Notes: generated by a model not told the origin, from the sequence alone. Shown: positions 1 through 5,762, counted from the first letter of the stretch. The stretch is 8,272 nucleotides of DNA from Bacteroidetes bacterium QH_10_64_37 (GCA_003023105.1 PXSZ01000049.1:1-8272), one strand, 5' to 3'. Translations and numbers: made by a program.

Positions 1-204
1 ACCCTCCAGGTAGTGTTCGAGTCCAACGAACGCAATAAGACCGGGCGTCTCGGTAAAGGTCACGAGCAGATCGAGATCGCTGTCTTCCGTCTGTTCGCCC
101 CGCCCGTATGATCCACAGATGCTGAGACGCTCCACATTGTAGCGCTCGCGCAGCGTCGGGACCTCCGCCTGAAGCTGAGCCCGGATGGCATCGAGCGTGC
201 GCAT
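1..204 (-). CDS. MNT-type minimal nucleotidyltransferase, N-terminal part (runs off left edge)
   Basis: Reading leftward from the ATG at 204, the frame is open to base 1 and gives 68 residues beginning MRTLDAIRAQLQAEVPTLRE. Residues 31-48 read GSYGRGEQTEDSDLDLLV, the nucleotidyltransferase signature GSx(10)DxD, with D43 and D45 as the expected metal-binding aspartates. This is the fold of MntA-like and kanamycin-nucleotidyltransferase-like proteins. Members are usually about 95-150 residues, so roughly half is outside the window. Many are the antitoxin half of HEPN-MNT (type VII) toxin-antitoxin pairs, where MntA AMPylates a HEPN RNase. A partner would most likely lie to the left and cannot be seen here. 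The start is chosen because the protein begins just ahead of the conserved N-terminal helix and no earlier in-frame ATG was noted. The family call is strong; the toxin-antitoxin role is inference. Confidence 0.88.
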   Translation of the reverse strand, partial: MRTLDAIRAQLQAEVPTLRERYNVERLSICGSYGRGEQTEDSDLDLLVTFTETPGLIAFVGLEHYLEG

Positions 205-286
205 GGGGTTTGACCTCGTGTACACGCAAAGAATTGAGCCCATCCGGGACAACTCGACACCCGGGAGACAGGTTCACTCCTCTCTC

Positions 287-1573
287 CTACTCCGCCGCCC
301 ACCCCAGGAGCGCGGCGAGGGCCAGCACGAGCGGAATCGGCGTACAGACCCACAGGATTGGCGCGAAGCCCCCCATGAAATCCGGCCCCATCGCCAGCAC
401 CGCCGGGCCAATCGCTGTGCCGCCAATAAAGACGGTGTTCGCCAGGCCGCGGATGGTGCCGTGATGCGCCCGACCGAAGTAGTAGGCGTAGGCGCTGCCG
501 AGGAGGGCCTGCTGCATCCCTTGCGAGATGCCAAAGACGCCCCCGTACGCCCACACCTCCACGGTCGTATTGACCATCGGCAACAGCCCCATCATCGCCC
601 CGAACAGGGCCAGCTGAACCGCGAGCAGAAAGCGCGGCGGATACCGATCTACGAGCCATCCGGTGCCCACGTTGAAGATCGCCGTCGCTACGCCGAGCGG
701 CACGAAAAACTGCGCGGCCAGGCCGCGCGCCACGCCCACCTCCTCCAGGATCGAGAAGTGGTGGAAGAGGAGCCCCGTCCCGAAACCCGCCGTGCACACG
801 CCCGCCCCCGTAAAGAGCCAGAACGTCCACGTCCGGTATGCCGTCTCGGGGCGCACCCCGCGCACCGCCGCATCACTCGATGGAGCCTCGTCCGGGGCGT
901 CGTCGGGCACCGTTTCGTTGTCGGCGGCCGGCCCCGCCTCGTCGGGCGAGAGGCCGTAGCGCTCCGGCGCATCGCGGTACAGGAGGGCGCCGAGCGGCAG
1001 CATGATCGTCGCCAGGAGCAGGCCCATGATCAGGTAGGTCGTCTGCCAGCCATAGACCTGGAGCCCTTCCTCCATGAGGGGCGGGAAGAGGGCCGTAGCC
1101 CCGGCCATCCCGAGCCCCAGCACCCCGACGGCCAGCCCGCGCCGCCGCTCAAACCACAGGTTGACCGCGTGGTTGTTGAGGAGGCCGAGCGCCCCCTGTC
1201 CGAAGCCGCGCAGGCACACGAAGCCCACAAAGACGCCGATCCAGCCGCTCACCTGACTCATTCCCGCACAGCTCGCCGCGAAGAGCGCAATCACAGCGAC
1301 GGCCATGCGGCGCGGCCCGTAGCGGTCCACGAGGCGCCCCACGAGCGGCAGGCCAAGGGAGCCGAGCACCGTCGCCACGGTGTAGAACCACGAGACGAGC
1401 GATCGCGACAGCCCGAGGTCCTCGATGAACGCGTCGATGAAGAGCGACACGCCCGCCGTTTGCCCCGGCAAGGTTGCCGCCATCCCCAGCGTCGAGATGC
1501 CGAGCACCACCCACCCGTAGTACACCGGACTCCGCTCCACGAGCGCGGACGACACCTTCGAGGACGCCATCAT
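287..1573 (-). CDS. Major facilitator superfamily (MFS) transporter
   Basis: This 428-residue protein has the length and hydrophobic pattern of a 12-helix MFS carrier in the inner membrane. The first helix begins around residue 18 (YYGWVVLGISTLGMA). The loop between helices 2 and 3 carries motif A (GRLVDRYGPRRM, residues 79-90), and a second copy (GWLVDRYPPR, 305-314) follows helix 8, showing the internal 6+6 duplication. The central cytoplasmic loop (about 203-245) is strongly acidic and Pro/Ala-rich, as expected in a salt-adapted proteome. The overall look is closest to the monocarboxylate/oxalate-formate-type branch, but the substrate cannot be read from the sequence. Two adjacent ATGs (1573 and 1570) are possible starts; the first is used here. 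The gene lies 151 bp downstream of uppP on the same strand, separated by an unusual inverted repeat, so co-transcription is uncertain. Confidence 0.9.
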   Translation of the reverse strand: MMASSKVSSALVERSPVYYGWVVLGISTLGMAATLPGQTAGVSLFIDAFIEDLGLSRSLVSWFYTVATVLGSLGLPLVGRLVDRYGPRRMAVAVIALFAASCAGMSQVSGWIGVFVGFVCLRGFGQGALGLLNNHAVNLWFERRRGLAVGVLGLGMAGATALFPPLMEEGLQVYGWQTTYLIMGLLLATIMLPLGALLYRDAPERYGLSPDEAGPAADNETVPDDAPDEAPSSDAAVRGVRPETAYRTWTFWLFTGAGVCTAGFGTGLLFHHFSILEEVGVARGLAAQFFVPLGVATAIFNVGTGWLVDRYPPRFLLAVQLALFGAMMGLLPMVNTTVEVWAYGGVFGISQGMQQALLGSAYAYYFGRAHHGTIRGLANTVFIGGTAIGPAVLAMGPDFMGGFAPILWVCTPIPLVLALAALLGWAAE

Positions 1574-1620
1574 TCACACGGTTGCTGACGCGCAGGATAA
1601 AGACGTTCTTTCCACCCCTG

Positions 1621-1729
1621 TTTTGGGTATGGGCGTCTGGGCGTGCGGGCGTTTGGGCGTAGTAGTGGCATTTCAGTACGAAGTGGAGAACGCCCACACT
1701 CCCACACGCAAATACCCCCACACCCTAAA
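1621..1729. repeat. Octamer-based imperfect inverted repeat with a G-quadruplex motif
   Basis: The left arm (1621-1662) contains four tandem 8-bp units of TGGGCGTN (1630-1661). The right arm (1688-1729) holds the complementary unit in the same 8-bp phase: ACGCCCAC at 1690, ACTCCCAC at 1698, ACGCAAAT at 1706 and ACCCCCAC at 1714. Aligned as reverse complements, the arms match at roughly three quarters of positions over 42 bp, with about 25 bp between them. The left arm has five GGG tracts (1625, 1631, 1639, 1647, 1655) with loops of 3-5 bases, which meets the usual G-quadruplex rule on the plus strand. The right arm overlaps the uppP stop codon. The element could act as a transcript-end hairpin between uppP and the MFS gene, or be a dispersed repeat that landed there. 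The structure is seen directly; the function is not known. Confidence 0.8.
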
Positions 1730-2537
1730 GAAGCCAGAGCCCGAGTCCCCCAACCAGGAAACAGTAGTACGCGAAGTACTCCAGATTCCCCCGCCGCACC
1801 ACGTCGAGCACCACGTGGATGGCCACGATGCCGGAGCCGTACGCCGCCCCCGTACCCAGAAACAGGGACAGCCCCGCCGTCCTGACCCCCTGCTCCGCGA
1901 GTTCCAGGCTTTTGAGAATGGTGCCTCCCACGACTACCGGCAGCAGCATCAGAAACGAGAAGTTGGCCGCCCGCTCCGGGCGCACGTTCTGGTAGAGGGC
2001 CGTGCAGATCGTGGCCCCCGACCGCGAGATGCCCGGAATCAGAGCGAACGACTGCGCGACGCCGACGACAAAGGACTTGATGACACTCAACTCGCCTTCC
2101 GGTTGCGGCCGAATCATTGTGAGGAGCAGGAGCACGCCCGTTACCAGTAGCATGGCGCTCGTGAACTGCGGGCTGTTGAACGCCTGCTCCAGGGGCTCCC
2201 GAAAGAGCACATACGCCACACCGGTGGGCACGAGGGTGATGAGGATAAAGACCCCGAGGCGGAAGGTGTCGTTCTCGGCGTAGCGCGTGGGAACGGCGCC
2301 CGGCGCCCGCAGTCCGGCCCACGCCTCCCCCAGGAGCTCCGCCACGTCGTTCCAGTACACAGTGAGAATGCTGAGCACGGTGCCGAAGTGAACGAACACC
2401 TCGAACGTCACATCGGCCTGATCGGCGCCGAGGCCCAACAAGTGCTGCCCCAGTACGAGGTGGCCGGAAGAGGAGACGGGAATAAACTCGGTGAGGCCCT
2501 GGATGAGGCCGAGGAGCAAGGCTTCCCACCAGGTCAT
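1725..2537 (-). CDS. uppP: Undecaprenyl-diphosphatase (BacA/UppP family)
   Basis: UppP is an inner-membrane enzyme that removes one phosphate from undecaprenyl diphosphate, regenerating the lipid carrier for peptidoglycan and other envelope polymers. Overexpression of the family gives bacitracin tolerance. From the ATG at 2537 the protein is 270 residues, matching the usual 265-280. The first signature is at residues 10-26 (GLIQGLTEFIPVSSSGH), with Q13 and E17 in the (E/Q)xxxE motif, Ser22-24 and His26. The second, inverted-repeat signature is IPGISRSGAT at 167-176, with S171 and the catalytic R172. The remainder is hydrophobic helices. An in-frame ATG at 2573 would add 12 residues. I prefer 2537 because family members typically begin with a short Met-x-Trp-x-Glu-Ala-Leu stretch just before the first helix. 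The gene is divergent from the ATPase remnant at 2743, with about 205 bp between them. Confidence 0.94.
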   Translation of the reverse strand: MTWWEALLLGLIQGLTEFIPVSSSGHLVLGQHLLGLGADQADVTFEVFVHFGTVLSILTVYWNDVAELLGEAWAGLRAPGAVPTRYAENDTFRLGVFILITLVPTGVAYVLFREPLEQAFNSPQFTSAMLLVTGVLLLLTMIRPQPEGELSVIKSFVVGVAQSFALIPGISRSGATICTALYQNVRPERAANFSFLMLLPVVVGGTILKSLELAEQGVRTAGLSLFLGTGAAYGSGIVAIHVVLDVVRRGNLEYFAYYCFLVGGLGLWLL

Positions 2538-2742
2538 CTTGGGAACGAAGGATTGCGCAGGAAGAGGTGCCAACGACTTGCCAATCTACAAAGCACACGG
2601 TCTTCGCCCAAGTCCACGGCTTGAAACCAGGATGAGGTTGTCGGGCCCGCTCCCGCACGCCGCCACCCGCTCCTCCGGGGATCGAATGAGAAACGGAGCG
2701 GTTTCAGAAATAGCCTCGGCGAGCCGACATCCCTACATCCCC

Positions 2743-3163
2743 ATGGACACCTGCACCTACTGCGACGCTCCGACCGACGACCTCGTCACGGCCGACGACG
2801 TGGACGGCGTCTTCTGCTGCAGCGGCTGCCTGGAGGCACATCGCGTCGCGGAGGAGCAGACGGAGACGACCACGACGCCTGCTGCCACCACGGCAATGGA
2901 CACGACCACGATCACGGAGCGCACGCGCCGGAGATCGAAACGGCCTTCCTCCACGTTCGCGGCATGCACTGCACCAGCTGCGAGGACTTCATCGAGACGA
3001 TCGCCGCGTCGACGGAAGCACCGTCTCCTTGCGACCGTCCCCGAAAGGCTCCCCGTTTGACGACGTAGAGCCGGTTTCCGGAACCGGCGTCGCCCTCGCC
3101 GAACTCAACGCGTGGATGCGGGAAGGGCGTAAACGGGAGAGCACATCCTCGGAGACAGAATAG
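2743..3163 (+). pseudogene. Remnant of a heavy-metal (P1B-type) cation ATPase: metal-binding N-terminus only, frameshifted
   Basis: From the ATG at 2743 the first ~38 residues (CTYCDAPTDD..., then FCCSGCLEAHRV) match the Cys-rich N-terminal metal-binding domain that precedes HMA domains in many copper/cadmium P-type ATPases. The reading then moves to another frame near 2856. There, GAGGAGCAGAC looks like an ancestral GAGGAGGCAGAC with one G lost. The new frame encodes a His-rich linker (CCHHGNGHDHDHGAHAPE) and an HMA motif (VRGMHCTSCEDFIETIAAS), after which it stops at the TAG at 3066. A third frame is open to the TAG at 3161-3163 and reads DVEPVSGTGVALAEL. This loosely recalls the GxG region of the ATP-binding domain and could be a further scrap after an internal deletion. 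No membrane helices, DKTGT or CPx motif are present, against ~750-850 residues in an intact pump. The first two blocks are convincing; the last assignment is speculative. Confidence 0.72.
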
Positions 3164-3195
3164 CACAACGCCGAGTTGAATCGGGAGACCGACCA

Positions 3196-3237
3196 ACGCC
3201 CACACGCCCAGACGCAACGTCACGCCCACACGCAAAT
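3196..3237 (+). repeat. Third copy of the ACGCCCAC octamer repeat, abutting a start codon
   Basis: Units in 8-bp steps: ACGCCCAC (3196), ACGCCCAG (3204), ACGCAACG (3212), then two extra bases, ACGCCCAC (3222) and ACGCAAAT (3230). The last unit runs into the ATG of the phosphoesterase at 3236. It shares the 13-mer CCCACACGCAAAT exactly with 1701-1713. Its 13-mer CACGCCCAGACGC (3203-3215) is the exact reverse complement of 1633-1645. This shows one repeat family in both orientations within 1.6 kb. It forms the immediate 5' leader of the downstream gene, so it may influence that gene's translation; that effect is inference. Confidence 0.75.
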
Positions 3238-3859
3238 GCAGCTTCTCCTCTTCAGCGACGTGCACGGCGATCTCGACGCCTGCCGCCGCCTCGCGGACCG
3301 CGCCGCGGAGGTCGACGTGGTCGTCGGGGCCGGCGACTTCTGCGTGGCCCGCCGCAACCTCGCAGCGCCCATCGAGGCCCTCTCCGCCATTGACACACCC
3401 ACCGTGCTCGTGCCCGGCAATGCCGAGACCGAGGACGAGATGGCCGAGCAGCTGTCGGCCACCGGCTGGCCGGCGGCGCACGTGCTGCACGGCAACGGCG
3501 TGACGATCAAGGGAATTCCCTTCTACGGCCTCGGCGGGGGCGTGCCGATCACCCCGTTCGGGCCCTGGAGCTACGACCTCTCCGAGGAGGAAGCCCGTTC
3601 CCTTCTGGCGGACTGTCCGGACGGGGCCGTTCTCGTCTCCCACTCCCCGCCCAAACACGCGGTCGACCGCGACTCGAAGGGCAAACACCTTGGCAGCACC
3701 GCGGTCCGCGAGACGATCGAGGCAAAGCAGCCGATTCTCACGGTGTGTGGCCACATCCACGGCAGCGGGGGCGAGACGGCGGAGATTGGGCCGACGCCTG
3801 TTGTCAACGCCGGACCCGAGGGACTGGTCTGGGACGTCTCGCCTCCCGACGGTGCTTAA
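3236..3859 (+). CDS. Calcineurin-like metallophosphoesterase, small single-domain
   Basis: This 207-residue protein consists of one dimetal phosphoesterase domain, the usual size for the YfcE/MJ0936-like branch. All metal-ligand blocks are present in order: SDVHGD (D8, H10), GAGDF (D34), PGNAE (N62), VSHSPP (H136) and GHIHG (H173, H175). The one departure is GNAE where most relatives have GNHD or GNCD, so the usual His/Cys after the metal-binding Asn is Ala63. Family members hydrolyse phosphomonoesters or phosphodiesters, often cyclic nucleotides; the physiological substrate cannot be told. The start is the ATG at 3236, because the domain begins with the beta-strand MQLLLFSDVHGD. The frame is open upstream to a TTG at 3176, but that extension is mostly octamer repeat and is rejected. 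The next element is the TPP riboswitch about 60 bp downstream, so tenA appears to have its own transcription start. Confidence 0.88.
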   Translation: MQLLLFSDVHGDLDACRRLADRAAEVDVVVGAGDFCVARRNLAAPIEALSAIDTPTVLVPGNAETEDEMAEQLSATGWPAAHVLHGNGVTIKGIPFYGLGGGVPITPFGPWSYDLSEEEARSLLADCPDGAVLVSHSPPKHAVDRDSKGKHLGSTAVRETIEAKQPILTVCGHIHGSGGETAEIGPTPVVNAGPEGLVWDVSPPDGA

Positions 3860-3881
3860 CCGAATACCCACGCGAGCTCCG

Positions 3882-3910
3882 TTGTATTTGCCCCTCCTCC
3901 ATCCTACGTT
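3882..3910 (+). promoter_or_regulatory. Possible promoter for the TPP riboswitch-tenA transcript
   Basis: TTGTAT (3882-3887) and TACGTT (3905-3910) are separated by 17 bases and end just before the aptamer. Each box matches the sigma-70-type consensus at only three of six positions. Promoter rules in this group are not well known, so this is a positional guess: a promoter must lie between the phosphoesterase stop (3859) and the aptamer (about 3919) if the riboswitch has its own transcript. Confidence 0.25.
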
Positions 3911-3918
3911 CGTAACGA

Positions 3919-4002
3919 AGCTAGGGGTGTTCGGCGCCACGCGGCGGCCGGGCTGAGAGAGACCCTCCGAACCTGATCCGGTTCATACCGGCGCAGGAAA
4001 GC
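3919..4002 (+). promoter_or_regulatory. TPP riboswitch aptamer (THI element)
   Basis: The conserved core of the thiamine-pyrophosphate aptamer is seen in order: AGGGGTG (3923-3929), GGCTGAGA (3951-3958), ACCCTC (3962-3967), GAACCTGATC (3969-3978), the stem pair CCGGTT...ACCGG (3978-3991) and GCGCAGGAAAGC (3991-4002). The optional P3 arm is extremely short (GAGAGAGACCC). A short closing P1 stem can form between GCT (3920-3922) and AGC (4000-4002). TPP binding to this RNA normally represses thiamine synthesis and salvage genes. The next gene is tenA, a thiamine-salvage enzyme, which fits. Identification rests on these conserved blocks. Confidence 0.95.
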
Positions 4003-4041
4003 ACATTTCTTCCCGTCGCCCTGTGGGCGCCATCGTCTCTG

Positions 4042-4080
4042 GCTTCGCGCTTGCTTTTCGATTCCCCGATCACGCGAAGC
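4042..4080 (+). promoter_or_regulatory. Candidate expression platform of the TPP riboswitch (sequestering hairpin)
   Basis: GCTTCGCG (4042-4049) and CGCGAAGC (4073-4080) are a perfect 8-bp inverted repeat with a 23-nt loop. The right arm ends three bases before the tenA ATG at 4084. No T-run follows, so it is not an intrinsic terminator; hiding the start region is more likely. CGAAGC also occurs at 3916-3921, on the 5' side of aptamer stem P1, and can pair with the same GCTTCG (4042-4047). The two pairings exclude each other. With TPP bound, P1 would occupy 3920-3922 and leave the start-proximal hairpin free to form (off). Without TPP, 3916-3921 could take up 4042-4047 and free the start (on). 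A small hairpin CGCCC-TGT-GGGCG (4017-4029) lies between. The pairings are seen; the mechanism is inferred. Confidence 0.5.
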
Positions 4081-4083
4081 TGT

Positions 4084-4803
4084 ATGCCCATGGACCTGAC
4101 TGCCCCCCTCGACACCCGCGAATTCTCGGTGCCGCCCTTCGCAGAGGCCTGCCTGGACCACGCCGACGACACGTGGACGGAGGCCTTCGACCACCCGCTC
4201 GTGCATGCCCTCGCCGAGGGCACCCTGGAGGCGGACACTTTTAAGTTCTACCAGATGCAGGACGCACGCTATCTGGAGGCCTTCGCCGATGCCGCCTCGC
4301 TCCTCTCCACCCGCTGCCCCGACCCGGACGACAAGCTCTGGTTTATCGACGCGGCCCGCCTCGCCATCGTGGTGGAGGGCGAGCTCCACGAGGGGTACGG
4401 CGAGCAGCTCGGCTACGGCCCCGAGGACATCCGTACGCTGAAGCTCACGCCCAACAACCGCGCCTACCAGAACCATATGATTGAGCGGGCCCAGCGGGGG
4501 AGGCTCGTCGAGGGTGTGGCGGCCCTCACGCCCTGCCCCTGGCTCTACGTAGAGCTCGGCCAGCGGATGGAGCGCGAGATGGGCGACATTCCGGAGGATC
4601 ATCCCTATGCCGAGTGGCTCGCCATGTACCGCGATCCCGAGTTTAACGAGTACATGGACAACCTCCTGGAGCGCCTCCAGCGGTTCGCCGACGCGGCCGA
4701 CAAGCCGACCCGCACCCGCGCCAAAACGGCCTTCACCACCAGCGTCCGCTACGAGTGGATGTTCTGGGACCAGGCCTGGACGCAGCAGGAGTGGCCTGTT
4801 TGA
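4084..4803 (+). CDS. tenA: TenA/THI-4 family aminopyrimidine aminohydrolase (thiamine salvage)
   Basis: TenA hydrolyses aminopyrimidine breakdown products of thiamine (4-amino-5-aminomethyl-2-methylpyrimidine to HMP), returning the pyrimidine to thiamine synthesis in the cytoplasm. From the ATG at 4084 the protein is 239 residues, all-helical in pattern and slightly longer than the common 220-236. Active-site residues of the Cys-type TenA group are recognisable: DARYL (D60, Y63, the D-x-x-Y pair), AYQNHM (Y128), the nucleophile in ALTPCPWLY (C151), and the C-terminal YEWMFWDQAW (E224). A second ATG at 4090 is possible. The frame is open upstream to a TTG at 4051, but that lies inside the leader hairpin. 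The preceding TPP aptamer agrees with the assignment. The gene stands alone: no other thi genes are in the window. The protein is acidic, as expected for a salt-adapted organism. Confidence 0.94.
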   Translation: MPMDLTAPLDTREFSVPPFAEACLDHADDTWTEAFDHPLVHALAEGTLEADTFKFYQMQDARYLEAFADAASLLSTRCPDPDDKLWFIDAARLAIVVEGELHEGYGEQLGYGPEDIRTLKLTPNNRAYQNHMIERAQRGRLVEGVAALTPCPWLYVELGQRMEREMGDIPEDHPYAEWLAMYRDPEFNEYMDNLLERLQRFADAADKPTRTRAKTAFTTSVRYEWMFWDQAWTQQEWPV

Positions 4804-4871
4804 TTTCATTTCCGCGCCTCGGAATCTGTGTTGCCTCGCCGGACCCCTGCTCAGAACCGGTGCCCGGAGAG

Positions 4872-4916
4872 ACGGCCGACTGCGGTCTGCGGTCGTTTCG
4901 CGTCGCAGCAGGCCGT
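4872..4916. terminator. Possible bidirectional terminator hairpin between tenA and the ZIP pseudogene
   Basis: ACGGCC (4872-4877) pairs with GGCCGT (4911-4916). Inside it, after a 2x2 internal loop, CTGCG (4880-4884) or the repeat of it at 4887-4891 pairs with CGCAG (4904-4908). TTCTT begins at 4916 on the plus strand, a weak T-tract. The hairpin sits in the 166-bp gap between two convergent genes, where a shared terminator is expected. The tail is poor, so it may be only a stabilising 3' structure. Confidence 0.4.
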
Positions 4917-4969
4917 TCTTGGTAAAACTGCCGACCCCCGACCGGCCCTCACGCGTGAAGGACAAAGGT

Positions 4970-5552
4970 CTACACCGCGAAGAGGGCAACGAAGGCGAGC
5001 GTGACGGCCACCCCCACGGTGGGGCCGGATACGTCTTCGAGCGCGTCCGGGATGAGCTTCGCGAACACCATCCAGATCATCGCCCCGGCCGCCAGCCAGC
5101 CCGAACCCGACGGGCAAGAACGGATCGAACACGAGCACGAACAGGAAGGGCGGCAGGGCCATGATTGGCTGCGGCAGGCTCGTGAAGATGCTCCACCCCG
5201 CCGCCGTCCAGACCGGCGTGCCGCGCGGCACGAGCACGAGGCTGATGGCGAGGCCCTCCGGAATGTTGTGCACCGCAATCGCGGCGGTAATGAAGAGGCC
5301 GAGCTCCTCCCCGCCCCCGAAGGAGCCCCCCCACGCCCATCCCTCGGCAAATGAGTGGGCCGTCATCACGCCCAGGATGAGCAATGCCTTCCGCGCGTCG
5401 CCCCTTGCCAGGTCGGCCACGTCGTGCGCCCCCTGCCGGCTGATCATTGTGTTGGCCGGTACGATGAGCCCGAGTTCGACGAGCACCCCGAGAAGCACCC
5501 GGGCGTCACTCATCGCTGATCCTTCCACGATGAGGCTATGGCTGGCCGCGAG
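4970..5552 (-). pseudogene. ZIP-family metal transporter, disrupted by a 4-bp duplication and N-terminally incomplete
   Basis: On the minus strand from about 5552 the frame reads LAASHSLIVEG, the end of an early ZIP helix. It continues past the ATG at 5513 through TAHSFAEGWAWG and AAIAVHNIPEGLAIS (the HNxPEG metal-site motif of helix 4) to TSLPQPIMALPPF and FLPVGFGLAG, then goes out of frame. One frame over, the sequence resumes as AAGAMIWMVFAKLIPDALED and ends at the TAG at 4970-4972. The break coincides with CCAGCCAG on the plus strand (5092-5099). Removing one CCAG restores GFGLAAGAMIW, the family pattern, giving 179 residues from the 5513 ATG. Intact relatives are around 250-300 residues with eight helices, so the first helices are missing. 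Scraps such as VALAFGEVYA in another frame up to about 5660 may be their remains. ZIP proteins bring zinc or other divalent metals into the cytoplasm. A sequencing error could explain the duplication but not the short N-terminus. Confidence 0.75.
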
Positions 5553-5678
5553 CTGCGTAGAGCCGCCCGGGGACACTCGACCGCGTACACCTCGCCGAAC
5601 GCTAATGCCACTGCCGGGCACGAGTCCCTCAAAATAACGATGACGGCCATCACCGTGCACCCGGCATCATCCCACCTT

Positions 5679-5700
5679 CTGTAACGAACATCCTGTAACG
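5679..5700 (+). repeat. Direct repeat CTGTAACG in the intergenic region ahead of the peptidase-barrel gene
   Basis: CTGTAACG occurs at 5679-5686 and 5693-5700, 14 bp start to start, about 65 bp before the likely start codon at 5763. GTAACGAA at 5681-5688 also occurs at 3912-3919, just before the tenA riboswitch. This could be a promoter element or a regulator half-site pair; it may also be chance. No other structure stands out between 5553 and 5762. Confidence 0.3.
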
Positions 5701-5762
5701 GATTCCGAGCATGCATGTCGGAACTACTGTGGAGCATGAATACGTTTACGTGTTCCAATTCC

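Noticed and set aside
185..1588. Long open frame on the plus strand (467 codons) opposite the MFS gene
   Set aside because: It is Arg/His/Pro-rich with no recognisable motif, as expected from the antisense of a GC-rich gene. The minus strand encodes a clear MFS transporter.
2622..2706. Nested inverted repeats (TGAAACC/GGTTTCA and CCGCTCC/GGAGCGG) in the uppP-ATPase gap
   Set aside because: Each is only 7 bp, with long loops; in GC-rich sequence such pairs arise often by chance, and nothing else supports a function.
2743..3163. Programmed frameshift of the kind that makes a copper chaperone from E. coli copA
   Set aside because: No slippery heptamer is evident at 2856 and no ATPase body follows in any frame, so decay is the simpler reading.
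3196..3237. CRISPR-like array from the ACGCCCAC units
   Set aside because: The units are 8 bp, contiguous and without spacers; no cas gene is nearby.
2912..3940. Long open frame on the minus strand opposite the phosphoesterase
   Set aside because: It covers a gene with all metallophosphoesterase motifs on the plus strand and shows no domain of its own.
3904..4989. Long open frame on the minus strand opposite tenA and its riboswitch
   Set aside because: Antisense shadow; it spans the aptamer and tenA active-site codons and has no motif.
5091..5099. Phase-variable tandem repeat controlling the ZIP gene
   Set aside because: Only two copies of a 4-bp unit are present, too few to suggest a slipping tract; a single past duplication or sequence error is enough.
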